NCBI RefSeq assembly: GCF_006716125.1
Contig: NZ_VFOM01000004.1
Coordinates: 68,419-132,418, forward strand
Direction: 5' to 3'
From: Homoserinimonas aerilata
GTDB taxonomy: Bacteria; Actinomycetota; Actinomycetes; Actinomycetales; Microbacteriaceae
DNA length: 64,000 nucleotides
Under the pieces are notes generated by a model that ran no database searches, was not told where the DNA came from, and saw only the letters and a list, made by a program, of their open reading frames with translations. Positions within the stretch are counted from its first letter, which is position 1, and each line of letters opens with the position of its first letter. Below are positions 28,103-36,900 of this stretch, piece after piece. The position numbers and the translations under genes were made by a program.

Positions 28103-28348
28103 CTGTTCCCCGAATCCGGCGACACCCTTGGTGCCGCCCGCGCCTTGTAGCAGCCACATCAGAAGCGCCCAGACGGCATCACAGCGGATGCCGTCGGCAC
28201 TCCTTGAAACGACGTTAGACCCGGGCGGCGGCGCATGGCAGCTCCCTCCCGGCGCGCCCCCGAAAATGAGCCGGATGCTCGGTTTGGTAAATCGCCCACG
28301 CATCCGTATGCTTATCTGTCGGTAGCTAAGAAGGTTGTTTTACTTCGA

Positions 28349-28421
28349 GGCCCCATCGTTTAGTGGCCTAGGACACCGCCCTTTCACGGCGGCAGCACGG
28401 GTTCGAATCCCGTTGGGGTCA
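28349..28421 (+). tRNA. tRNA-Glu (anticodon TTC)
   Basis: The acceptor stem GGCCCCA pairs with TGGGGTC, the anticodon stem is CCGCC/GGCGG with loop CTTTCAC, and the T-arm contains GGTTCGAATCC. The discriminator base is A; CCA is not encoded. Confidence 0.96.
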
Positions 28422-28445
28422 CAAAACAAACAAGTTTAATAGCTA

Positions 28446-28519
28446 GGCCCTGTAGCGCAGTTGGTTAGCGCGCCGCCCTGTCACGGCGGAGGTCGCCGGT
28501 TCAAGTCCGGTCAGGGTCG
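28446..28519 (+). tRNA. tRNA-Asp (anticodon GTC)
   Basis: The acceptor GGCCCTG pairs with CAGGGTC, the anticodon loop is CTGTCAC on a CCGCC/GGCGG stem, and the T-loop is GGTTCAAGTCC. The discriminator is G, as expected for tRNA-Asp. It is 24 bases after tRNA-Glu and shares its anticodon stem sequence. Confidence 0.96.
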
Positions 28520-28520
28520 C

Positions 28521-28560
28521 AAGGCACGGTCTACTCTCGCCAGTGGCCGTGCCTTATTTA
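28521..28560 (+). terminator. Hairpin between tRNA-Asp and tRNA-Phe, terminator-like
   Basis: AAGGCACGG pairs perfectly with CCGTGCCTT across a 17-base loop, followed by ATTTA. It could be a weak terminator or a processing signal within the tRNA transcript. Confidence 0.5.
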
Positions 28561-28592
28561 CTCGGTGCCGGCACTGTCGAAGACCCGCGTAA

Positions 28593-28665
28593 GGCTCTGT
28601 AGCTCAGTTGGTAGAGCGTTCGACTGAAAATCGAAAGGTCACCGGATCGACGCCGGTCGGAGCCA
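28593..28665 (+). tRNA. tRNA-Phe (anticodon GAA)
   Basis: The acceptor GGCTCTG pairs with CGGAGCC (one wobble pair), and the anticodon loop is CTGAAAA on TTCGA/TCGAA. The T-loop reads GGATCGACGCC instead of the usual GGTTCGA. The discriminator is A. Confidence 0.95.
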
Positions 28666-28669
28666 CTGG

Positions 28670-28705
28670 AACCCTCACCTAGCTTCTACATGGTGGGGGT
28701 TTCTT
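28670..28705 (+). terminator. Rho-independent terminator after the tRNA cluster
   Basis: AACCCTCACC pairs with GGTGGGGGTT (one mismatch), followed by TTCTTG. Confidence 0.65.
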
Positions 28706-28788
28706 GCATTCGCCGTCGCGGGGTCGCGAGACTGCACGAAACGTACGTTTCAGCGCCGAAAACGAGCGATTTGCGTACTCTCGGGGGC

Positions 28789-29211
28789 TCAGCGCGCCGC
28801 CAGATGCAGCGGGAAGACGTGCTCGCTCGTGAGCGGCGCGATGGGCACGTCGAAACTCTGCGCGGCCGGGTCGAACCACCTCGCCTCGGCGATCTCCGCG
28901 GCGACCGTGACCGACGCATCCGTCACCAGGGTGAACACCTCGCAGTCGACCGACCAGCCCGGCTCGTTCGCCGCCGGAGCCTCGAACCTGCCCAGGTAGC
29001 CGAAGTCGGCCGGGTCGAGCGTCAACGTCAGCTCCTCGGCCAGCTCGCGCACGATGCACTGCAGCGCCGACTCGCCCGGCTCGATCTTTCCGCCCGGCTG
29101 CATGAACGCATCCGTGCCCCTCTTGCGCACCAGCAGCGCACGGCCCGCACTGTCGAGCACAAGGGCCGCGGCAAGCGTGAATACCCTCGGATGCACGACA
29201 GTCTCGGTCAC
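28789..29211 (-). CDS. Nudix hydrolase
   Basis: 140 residues. The Nudix box begins at G41 (GKIEPGE) and continues through RELAEEL at 55-61; the usual glycine after EEx is replaced by threonine. LVRKRGTDAFMQPGG before the box suggests an NUDT/MutT-like pyrophosphohydrolase, possibly for ADP-ribose or oxidised nucleotides. The GTG start at 29211 has TAGCGT six bases upstream, overlapping the stop codon of the preceding gene, so it may have its own leaderless promoter as well as read-through. Confidence 0.9.
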   Translation of the reverse strand: MTETVVHPRVFTLAAALVLDSAGRALLVRKRGTDAFMQPGGKIEPGESALQCIVRELAEELTLTLDPADFGYLGRFEAPAANEPGWSVDCEVFTLVTDASVTVAAEIAEARWFDPAAQSFDVPIAPLTSEHVFPLHLAAR

Positions 29212-29217
29212 GCGACA

Positions 29218-29223
29218 ACGCTA
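29218..29223 (-). promoter_or_regulatory. -10 box of the Nudix gene (leaderless)
   Basis: TAGCGT on the minus strand, six bases before the GTG. Its TAG is also the stop codon of the upstream serine hydrolase. Confidence 0.35.
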
Positions 29224-30672
29224 CCCGAGGGCGGGCGCCGCAGCGGGGGCGAGGGCCTCCACGCGCAGGCTCTGCACGCGCGGTGGCAGCTCAGGGGTCA
29301 GCTGGATGTGCACGCGCAGTCGGCCGACGGTGCCGGGTACGAACCAGCTCAGCTGCGAGGGCGCCGCGGATGAGGCATCCGTCGTCTCGCCATCGACCAG
29401 ACCGCCGACCTTGTCGATCGCCGCCGCAAGGGCCGCGCGACGCTGCGCGAACGGCATGTCGAGCCCCACATTCGGCGTGAACAGCCGCTGCGCATCAGCG
29501 TCGTTCCAGGAGCGCAGCAACGCCGTCACGGCCCGCTGCGCGTCGCGCACCTCAGGCCACACGGCGAGCTCCTTCGGCTCCGGAAGCGAGCCCAGCAGCC
29601 CATCGAACGCGGCCGTCGTCGTCACCGGCACACGCGAGAACGTCGCATTCTCAAACGCGACAACGCCCACACCGCGCGCCGCCGACCAGCGCATGTGCGC
29701 CGAGAATCCGGGGTAGCCGCCCGAATGGGAGACCACCGGGCCGAACTTTGCGTAGTGATCCACGAACAGGCCGAAACCGTAACCGGCAGGATGCCCGACG
29801 TTGTGCGGCATGTCCGGCGGGATCAGGCGATGCGGCTGCTGCAACTCGCGACGCGACGCCCGGCTGAGCGGCGAACCCGGCTCGTCGGCACCATCCGCGT
29901 CGAAAGCGGATGCGAGCCAGCCGGCCCAGCGCGCCAGATCCGTGACCGTACTGAACAGGCCGCCGATCGGCGAGAACACGCCCGGGCCCGTCATGGGCAG
30001 ATACTCCCAGCGCCCATCGATCACGCGCGCGCCCGCCGCCACCCGGTGCTCCTCGAAATGCTCACGCTCGAACGCGGTGCCCGTCAGCCCCAGCGGGCCG
30101 AGAAAACGCTCGCGCACCACCTCGCGGAAGCCGCGGCCCGTCACCGCCTCCACCACCTGCCCGACCAGCGCGTAGCCGAGATTCGAATACGCGAAACGGG
30201 TGCCAGGCACGCTGTCGAAACTCACGCCCGCGCGCAGCAGCGCCGCGAACTCCTCGCCCGACATCGCCTCCTGCCGGTCCGCCCACGGGTCATCCGTGGG
30301 GAACCCCGCCGACATGGTCAACAGCATCCGCACCGTCGGAACAGGCGAATCTGCCGACGGCAGCGTCACCCCTGCGAGCTCCGGAACGAAACGCGTCACC
30401 GGGTCATCGAGACCCAACAGGCCCTCATCGCGCAGGGCCAGCACCGTCGCCGCCGCGAAACTCTTCGTACAGGAGGCGATGCGGTACGCCGTGTCGGCAT
30501 CCGGAATCGCGCCACCCTCCAGCCGGCCCGCCGCACCCGTGTGCACGAGACCCGAGCGGTCGAACACGCCCCACACGGCGCTCGGCGCGGCACCCCCGGC
30601 CTGCTGATCGCGGAAGACCCCATCAACGGTCTCGAGTGCTTCTGCGCTGACTGTCTCGCTCGGGATGCCCAT
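29221..30672 (-). CDS. Serine hydrolase, beta-lactamase/class C penicillin-binding family
   Basis: 483 residues. The catalytic SxxK is S67-C-T-K70, the YSN motif lies in TRFAYSNLGYA near 160-170, and the third motif HSGG is in VVSHSGGYPGF. A C-terminal domain of about 130 residues (from near 360) follows. No clear signal peptide is present, so an intracellular esterase or D-aminopeptidase is as likely as a cell-wall enzyme. The start is ATG at 30672, leaderless-looking (CACAAT, six bases, ATG). Confidence 0.88.
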   Translation of the reverse strand: MGIPSETVSAEALETVDGVFRDQQAGGAAPSAVWGVFDRSGLVHTGAAGRLEGGAIPDADTAYRIASCTKSFAAATVLALRDEGLLGLDDPVTRFVPELAGVTLPSADSPVPTVRMLLTMSAGFPTDDPWADRQEAMSGEEFAALLRAGVSFDSVPGTRFAYSNLGYALVGQVVEAVTGRGFREVVRERFLGPLGLTGTAFEREHFEEHRVAAGARVIDGRWEYLPMTGPGVFSPIGGLFSTVTDLARWAGWLASAFDADGADEPGSPLSRASRRELQQPHRLIPPDMPHNVGHPAGYGFGLFVDHYAKFGPVVSHSGGYPGFSAHMRWSAARGVGVVAFENATFSRVPVTTTAAFDGLLGSLPEPKELAVWPEVRDAQRAVTALLRSWNDADAQRLFTPNVGLDMPFAQRRAALAAAIDKVGGLVDGETTDASSAAPSQLSWFVPGTVGRLRVHIQLTPELPPRVQSLRVEALAPAAAPALG

Positions 30673-30696
30673 GCATCCATTGTGGCGCGGTCAGCG

Positions 30697-30724
30697 GGTT
30701 TCGAGACGCTCCTCAACCAGCAGG
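30697..30724. repeat. Repeat family B relative (short form) 1
   Basis: GGTTTCGAGACGCTCCTCAACCAGCAGG. The GGTT and AACC ends and the GAG/CTC inner pairs can fold. Related units follow at 30835 and 30893. Confidence 0.65.
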
Positions 30725-30731
30725 GATCGTG

Positions 30732-30790
30732 CTCGAGTACGCCAAACGGATGCTCCGGGGCCGCAAGAACGACCGAAAGGCGTACCCGAG
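30732..30790. repeat. Repeat family A, copy 3
   Basis: CTCGAGTACG at one end faces CGTACCCGAG (one wobble), with CAAACGGATGCTC and CCGAAAGG inside. It lies between the serine hydrolase start and the metallopeptidase end. Confidence 0.75.
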
Positions 30791-30834
30791 AGACAGCGTG
30801 CAGGGTGTGGGGGTGCCGAGTTTCTCGTTGGTGA

Positions 30835-30873
30835 GGTTTCGAGACGCTCCTTCGTCGCTCCTCAACCAGCAGG
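30835..30873. repeat. Repeat family B relative (short form) 2
   Basis: Starts GGTTTCGAGACGCTCC and ends CTCCTCAACCAGCAGG, with a variable centre of a few bases. Confidence 0.65.
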
Positions 30874-30892
30874 AAGGGCTGCGCGTCGGTGA

Positions 30893-30935
30893 GGTTTCGA
30901 GACGGCCTCGTCCCTCGGCCTCCTCAACCAGCAGG
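30893..30935. repeat. Repeat family B relative (short form) 3
   Basis: Starts GGTTTCGAGACGGCC and ends CTCCTCAACCAGCAGG, just before the metallopeptidase stop codon. It may serve as terminator for that gene. Confidence 0.65.
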
Positions 30936-30946
30936 AGGGGGTTGGG

Positions 30947-31807
30947 TCAGAGCCGGGCGGCCGCGAAGGTGTCGCAGGCGCCCGTGCCCTGCTCGTAGCC
31001 GGCCGTGAACCAGCGCTGGCGCTGCTCGCTCGAACCGTGGCTCCACGTGTGCGGGTTCACCTCGGCGCCCGAAGCCTCCTGGATGCGGTCGTCACCGATC
31101 ACGGACGCCGCGTTCAGGGCATCCGCCACCTGCGCGGCCGTGATCGGCTGCAGGAACGGCGTGCCGTTCTCGTCGACCGTCTCTGTCGCCCCGCCCGCCC
31201 AGGCGCCCGCGTAGCAGTCCGCCTGCAGTTCGAGTCGCACCGAGTCGGAGTCGGCGCCCACCTCGCCCTGCGTGACCTGCCCCATGATTCCGGTGATGTT
31301 CTGGATGTGGTGCCCCCACTCGTGCGCGACCACATACATCTGGGAGAGGCTGCCGCCGCTGGCGCCGAACTGTGTGCGCAGCGCGTCGTAGAACGCGGTG
31401 TCGAGGTAGACGGTTGAGTCGCCGGGGCAGTAGAACGGGCCGACCGCGCTTGTGGCGTTGCCGCACGCCGTCGAGACGCTGCCCTCGAAGAGCACAAGGG
31501 GCGGCATCGTGTACTTGTCGCCGAGTTCTCCCTCCCAGAAGTCGTCGAGTGACTGGGCGGTGAAGTCGACGCGGCACTGCACGTTCTCGTTCGCGTCGGC
31601 GCCCGTGTCGCAGTTCTCGACCGCCGAGTCGGGTCCGGATGCGACACCGCCGCCCGAGACGAGGCCGGTCAGGTCGACACCCAGAAGCTGGGAGATGAGC
31701 ACGATCGCGATGACGCCGATGCCTCCGCCGCCGAGGGCGATTCCGGTGTTGCGCCCCCGCTTGCTGGCGCGCGGGCCCCCGCTGCGCGCCCCTTCGTTGA
31801 ATGTCAT
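30947..31807 (-). CDS. Neutral zinc metallopeptidase, YpfJ family
   Basis: 286 residues. A basic Gly-rich N terminus, one membrane segment (about 25-44) and an extracytoplasmic domain. The zinc motif HEWGH is at 162-166, followed by SVRLELQADCYAGAWA, which contains the third ligand region. Four cysteines (near 66, 78, 115 and 127) may form disulfides. Substrates of this family are unknown. ACGGTA on the plus strand (TACCGT on the gene strand) lies seven bases before the ATG. Confidence 0.92.
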   Translation of the reverse strand: MTFNEGARSGGPRASKRGRNTGIALGGGGIGVIAIVLISQLLGVDLTGLVSGGGVASGPDSAVENCDTGADANENVQCRVDFTAQSLDDFWEGELGDKYTMPPLVLFEGSVSTACGNATSAVGPFYCPGDSTVYLDTAFYDALRTQFGASGGSLSQMYVVAHEWGHHIQNITGIMGQVTQGEVGADSDSVRLELQADCYAGAWAGGATETVDENGTPFLQPITAAQVADALNAASVIGDDRIQEASGAEVNPHTWSHGSSEQRQRWFTAGYEQGTGACDTFAAARL

Positions 31808-31814
31808 GGCAGAA

Positions 31815-31820
31815 ACGGTA
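31815..31820 (-). promoter_or_regulatory. -10 box of the YpfJ-type metallopeptidase gene (leaderless)
   Basis: TACCGT on the gene strand, seven bases before the ATG at 31807. No Shine-Dalgarno. Confidence 0.45.
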
Positions 31821-31972
31821 GCCGAAGGATGCGCCTCCTGTGCGCCGTGACGCCTCTTTTCGTTCTGGAAGGTGAACGACGTGCAGCCGCGGAATGACCA
31901 GTCAGGGCTTAATCAGCGACCGATATCAGATTCTCGATTCATTTGCATGAATTTTACGGCGTGTCGCGACAT

Positions 31973-31993
31973 ATACCCCCGAAAGGGGGGTAT
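31973..31993. promoter_or_regulatory. Inverted repeat ATACCCCC-N5-GGGGGTAT
   Basis: Perfect 8-base arms. The centre-to-centre distance to the next repeat (32029-32044) is about 53 bases, five helical turns. Candidate binding site for a regulator of the exopolysaccharide locus. Confidence 0.55.
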
Positions 31994-32028
31994 CGGGATG
32001 GGTGAACTGAGCCTACCTTGAGTGCCAT

Positions 32029-32044
32029 ACCCCCTTCCGGGGGT
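32029..32044. promoter_or_regulatory. Inverted repeat ACCCCC-TTCC-GGGGGT
   Basis: Perfect 6-base arms with a 4-base centre, preceded by AT as in the first repeat. It may be a second operator, or a short hairpin in the leader mRNA. Confidence 0.5.
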
Positions 32045-32315
32045 CGAAAGCCCGAAAAGCGACTTCATATTCGCTCCAAACCCTGCGCCGTCCGACGCCC
32101 CGATCGTCGGCAGCCAGGGTTCTTGGTGTTGGCCGCCAGGTTCGACGCCGCCCCGATTCATGCCCGCTTACCCAGCATTCACAGATCATTGTGCCGTCAA
32201 CTGATATATCACTATATCGGTTGGCATCCCGACCCCGGCCGTTGCCCCATCCGCGCCCACCCAGGCGCTACAGCATCAATGGCACCACCTGTAATCCCGA
32301 AATACAGGAAACCCG

Positions 32316-33902
32316 ATGACCACCCCCGAACCGCACGTTCCGTCGTTCCCCACCGCAACCTTCGCCAGCCCGGCAGAACAGCTCCGCGCACAGCATCTCG
32401 CCCCACAGTCGACCGCCCCGCGACTGCGGCTCGTCGAGCCGAACCTGCCGTCGACGCATCCGACGCCCACCCAGGCCGCACCCGGATCCGGCACCGCCTG
32501 GACCCGCAAGTACCGCGACCGGCTGCGCCTCAGCGACAGCATCGTCGTGATCGCCGCCGTCGCCGCATCCGCCATCGTGAGCGCGCCCTCACTCGCTGCC
32601 GAGGCATCCGCCATCGCAGGACACTGGGCCATCGCGGCGCTCGTCGCAGCACTCTGGCTCGTGTCGCTCGCAGCCCTCCACACCCGCGACACCCGCGTGC
32701 TCAGCGTCGGCATCGCCGAATACAAGCGCGTCGTGAGCGCCTGCACCATGACCTTCGGCCTACTCGCGATCGCCTTCGTCATCGTTCAGGTCGACTCGGT
32801 GCGCTGGTACTTCGTGATCGCCCTCCCGATCGGCGTCGTCGCGCTCGTGCTCGGCCGGTGGATCTGGCGGCGCTGGCTGCTCTGGCAGGGGCGGCGGGGC
32901 AACGCGCTCTCGCGGGTCATCGTCGTCGGGCAGCGCGCCGACGTCGAGTACGTGGTCGCGCAGATCGCGAAGAACAGCGGCGCCGCCTACACCGTCGTCG
33001 GCGCCGTCATCGACTCCGACGGATCCGGCATCCGGCACGGCCTCCCCGACAGCCTTCCCGTCTGCTATTCGCTCGACACGGTCGCCAGCACAGCCGAGCG
33101 GCTGGGGGCGGATGCGGTGGTCGTCGCCGGCCCGCCGGTCGGGCAGGGCGACTTCATCCGTACGCTCGCGTGGGACCTCGAGGGAACCGCGACGGCCCTC
33201 ATCCTCGCGACCAATCTTGCGAACATCGCAGGCCCGCGCATCCACCTGCGCCCCATCGAGGGGCTGCCACTCATCCACGTGGAGATCCCACAGTTCGAAG
33301 GCGGCAAGCATGTGCTCAAGCGGGCGTTCGACATCGTCGCCGCCGGCGCCGCCCTGCTGCTGCTGTCACCCGTCTTCGCCGCGCTCGCCCTCATCGTTCG
33401 TCTCGACAGCCCGGGCCCCGCGCTGTTCCGGCAGGAGCGGGTCGGCCGCGACGGCAACACCTTCACGATCATGAAGTTCCGCTCCATGGTCACGACGGCG
33501 ACCGCCGATCTCGCCGGGCTGCTCGACAGCAACAACGGCGCAGGCCTGCTCTTCAAGATGAAGAACGACCCGCGCGTCACCCGCGCCGGCCGATACCTGC
33601 GCAAATACTCGCTCGACGAACTGCCACAGCTCTGGAACATCTTCATCGGTGACATGAGCCTCGTCGGGCCCCGGCCACCACTCGCGACCGAGGTCGCCGA
33701 CTATGAGACGCATGTTCACCGGCGCCTGTACATCCGACCGGGCCTCACCGGCATGTGGCAGGTGAACGGGCGCTCCGACCTCGGCTGGGAGGAGAGCGTG
33801 CAGCTCGACCTCTACTACGTCGAGAACTGGTCGCTCATCGGCGACATCGTCATCCTGTGGCGCACCGCGCGCGTCGTACTCAAGCCGGTCGGAGCATACT
33901 GA
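32316..33902 (+). CDS. Exopolysaccharide polyprenyl-phosphate sugar-1-phosphate transferase (WcaJ/CpsE type)
   Basis: 528 residues. The N-terminal half has about four to five membrane segments (around 72-175) and a Rossmann-like CoA-binding_3 domain (about 200-310). The C-terminal Bac_transf domain starts with KRAFDIVAAGAALLLLSP, then VGRDGNTFTIMKFRSM, then DELPQLWNIFIGDMSLVGPRPP. It transfers a sugar-1-phosphate to undecaprenyl phosphate and thus starts each repeat unit. It is the first gene of the locus, with AGGAAA before the ATG, and its stop overlaps the next start. Confidence 0.96.
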   Translation: MTTPEPHVPSFPTATFASPAEQLRAQHLAPQSTAPRLRLVEPNLPSTHPTPTQAAPGSGTAWTRKYRDRLRLSDSIVVIAAVAASAIVSAPSLAAEASAIAGHWAIAALVAALWLVSLAALHTRDTRVLSVGIAEYKRVVSACTMTFGLLAIAFVIVQVDSVRWYFVIALPIGVVALVLGRWIWRRWLLWQGRRGNALSRVIVVGQRADVEYVVAQIAKNSGAAYTVVGAVIDSDGSGIRHGLPDSLPVCYSLDTVASTAERLGADAVVVAGPPVGQGDFIRTLAWDLEGTATALILATNLANIAGPRIHLRPIEGLPLIHVEIPQFEGGKHVLKRAFDIVAAGAALLLLSPVFAALALIVRLDSPGPALFRQERVGRDGNTFTIMKFRSMVTTATADLAGLLDSNNGAGLLFKMKNDPRVTRAGRYLRKYSLDELPQLWNIFIGDMSLVGPRPPLATEVADYETHVHRRLYIRPGLTGMWQVNGRSDLGWEESVQLDLYYVENWSLIGDIVILWRTARVVLKPVGAY

Positions 33903-36900
33903 TGCAAGCCACCCAGCAGACCCCGATCGGCCTGAGCCGCCCCTGGCGCGTGGCCACCGCGATCGTCTCGCCGCTCGTTCTCACGGCCGCCCTGCTCACC
34001 GCCGGCGCGGCGCCCCTCGCCCTCGCCGACCCATGCAGCCCCGACGGCAACGCGATCAGCTGCGAGAACAGCAAGCCGGGCACGCCCGCCTCCGTGTGGG
34101 ACATCGGCGGCGACGGTGACGACTCCATCCAGGGCTTCGCCACCGACATCAGCGTGAACGCGGGCAAGACGATCGATTTCAAGATCGACACGGATGCCTC
34201 GGCCTACACGATCGAGATCTACCGCACCGGCTGGTACGGCGGCGACGGTGCGAGGCTCATCGACAGCATCCTTCCCTCCGCCTCACTGCCGCAGATGCAG
34301 CCGGAGTGCATCACCGAGCTCGCCACCGAGTTCTACGACTGCGGCACCTGGGGCGTCTCCGCGTCGTGGGCGGTGCCCGCGGATGCCGTCTCCGGCGTGT
34401 ACATCGCCCTGCTCGATCGCGGAGACACGCACGGCCAGAGCCACATCATCTTCGTGGTGCGCGACGACGCCAGCACGTCTGACGTGCTGTTCCAGACATC
34501 CGACCCCACCTGGCACGCCTACAACTCCTACGGCGGATCGGACTTCTACCAGGGCGGCGCCAACAACCGCGCCTACAAGATCAGCTACAACAGGCCGTTC
34601 AACACGCGTGAGGGCGTCACCCGTCGCGACTTCTACTTCAGCAGCGAATACGCCCAGGTGCGGTTCATGGAACGCAACGGCTACGACGTGACCTATGCGA
34701 GCGGCGTCGACACCGACCGCTACGGGGCACACCTGCTCAACCACCGCGTGTTCCTCTCCGTCGGTCACGACGAGTACTGGTCGGCGGCGCAGCGCGCCAA
34801 CATCGAGGCGGCACGGGATGCGGGGGTCAACCTTCAATTCCTCACCGGCAACGAGGGCTACTGGCACACCCGCTACGAGCCCGCCGCATCACAGGATGCC
34901 ACCTCGTACCGCACGCTCGTCTCCTACAAGGAGACCTGGAGCAACGCCAAGATCGACCCCTCGCCGGAATGGACCGGCACCTGGCGCGACCCGCGCTTCG
35001 CCTCGCCGCAGCAGGGCGCAGGCATGCCCGAGAACGCCCTCACCGGCACCATCTACATGGTCAACCACGACGACCTGCCCGTCACCGTCAGCGCGACGGA
35101 GGGCAAGAACCGTCTCTGGCGGAGCACCGGGCTGAGCTCGCTCTCGCCCGGAACCCAGGCCGAGCTCGCCCCGCACACCGTCGGCTACGAATCCAACGAA
35201 GACCTCGACAACGGCTTCCGACCGGAGGGCCTCATCAGGCTCTCCACCACGATCGGCGACGTGCCCGAATACCTTATGGACTTCGGCAACACCGTCGCCT
35301 CCGGCAGCACCACCCACCACCTCACCCTGTACCGAGCGGCGAGCGGCGCCCTCGTGTTCTCGACCGGAAGCGTGCAGTGGGCGTGGGGCCTCGACGCGAC
35401 CCACGACGGCGACGGCGCACCCGCCGACGCACGGATGCAACAGGCCCAGGTGAACCTGCTGGCCGACATGGGCGCGCAGCCCGCCACCCTCATGGCCGGC
35501 CTCGCCGCAGCATCCGCAAGCACCGATTCCACGCCGCCGACGGTGACGGTGACCTCGCCGACGGCAGGCACCACCGTGCCCAACGGTGGCCTCGTGACCG
35601 TCACCGGCACGGCATCCGATGTCGGCGGCGTCGTCGCGGGCGTCGAATACTCGACCGACGGCGGCACCCGCTGGCACCCCGCGAACGGCACGACCGACTG
35701 GAGCTTCAGCTACAACCAGCGCGGCATGGGCCAGCAGCAGATCGCCGTGCGCGCGATCGACGACAGCGCCAATCACCCGGCCGCCGGCACGACGGTCGCG
35801 GTCGACGTGACCGGGCCGTACAGCGTCTTCGGTGAGCAGCTGCCCGCGGTCATCGACTCGGGTGACGGCTCTGCGGTCGAACTGGGCCTGCACTTCAGCC
35901 CCGACATCAACGGCTTCGTCTCGGGCGTGCGCTTCTACAAGTCCGCTGCCAACCAGGGCGCGCACAACGGCTCACTGTGGGATGCGGCGGGCAACCGCCT
36001 CGCCACGGTCGCCTTCTCGAGCGAGTCGACGAGCGGATGGCAGACGGCCTTCTTCTCGAGCGCCGTCCCGGTGACCGCGGGCGAAGACTACGTCGTCTCG
36101 TACACGGCACCCCGCGGCCACTACTCTGTCGAGGGCTTCCACTGGCCCTACAAGGCACGCTCGAGCGCGCCGCTCACCGTGAAGAGCGGATTCGGGCATC
36201 CGGCGCCGGGGGTCTACGGCACTCCGGGGGCCTTCCCCGCCGAGACCTTCGACTTCAGCAACTACTTCGTCGACGCCGTGTTCGACACCGTCAACACCAC
36301 GCCGCTCGCCGCATTCGGCCAGTGGCCGGGGCAGGGCGCCACCGAGGTGCCGCTCGGCACGACCGTCAGCGCACGCTTCTCGAACGACGTCGACCCGGCA
36401 TCCGTCACCCTCCAGCTCAGCGGCCCGGCCGGCGCCATCGCGGGCGCGGTCTCGTACGAGTCGACGACGCGCACGGCCCGCTTCACCCCGGCCGCCGCAC
36501 TGCCCGCCGAGACGAGTCTCACGGCGACCGTCGGCGCGACGAGCGCAGAGGGCGGCCCGCTCGTCGCCGGAAGCACCTGGTCGTTCACGACCGCGGCGAG
36601 CACTGAGGCCGTCGTCTGCCCGTGCACACTGTTCGCCGACGGCATCGTGCCCGCCATCCTCGCCGTCGACGACAGCGGGCCGGTCACGCTCGGGGTTCGC
36701 TTCACCGCCCGCACCGACGGAGCCGTCACAGCCATCCGCTTCTACAAGTCGGCCGCGAACACCGGAACCCACACGGGGCAGCTGTGGAGCGCATCCGGCG
36801 ATCTGCTCGCGACCGCGACCTTCGTCAACGAGACGGCCACCGGATGGCAGACCGTGTACTTCAGCCAGCCCGTCGCAGTGCAGGCCGGCAGCGAATACAT

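Larger units (their letters stand above)
31808..32315. other. Gene-free upstream region of the exopolysaccharide locus
   Basis: 508 bases without a supported gene. The section around 31900-31975 is AT-richer than its surroundings (GATATCAGATTC, TTTGCATGAATTTTA) and probably contains the main promoter of the locus. Two G-run inverted repeats follow at 31973 and 32029. The remaining 270 bases before the first start codon show no clear signal other than AGGAAA ahead of the ATG at 32316. Confidence 0.6.

Noticed and set aside
28103..28348. Possible c-di-AMP (ydaO) riboswitch before the second M23 gene
   Set aside because: Such riboswitches do control cell-wall hydrolases in actinobacteria, and the leader is long and GC-rich. 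I could not find the conserved core elements or a convincing pseudoknot by eye.
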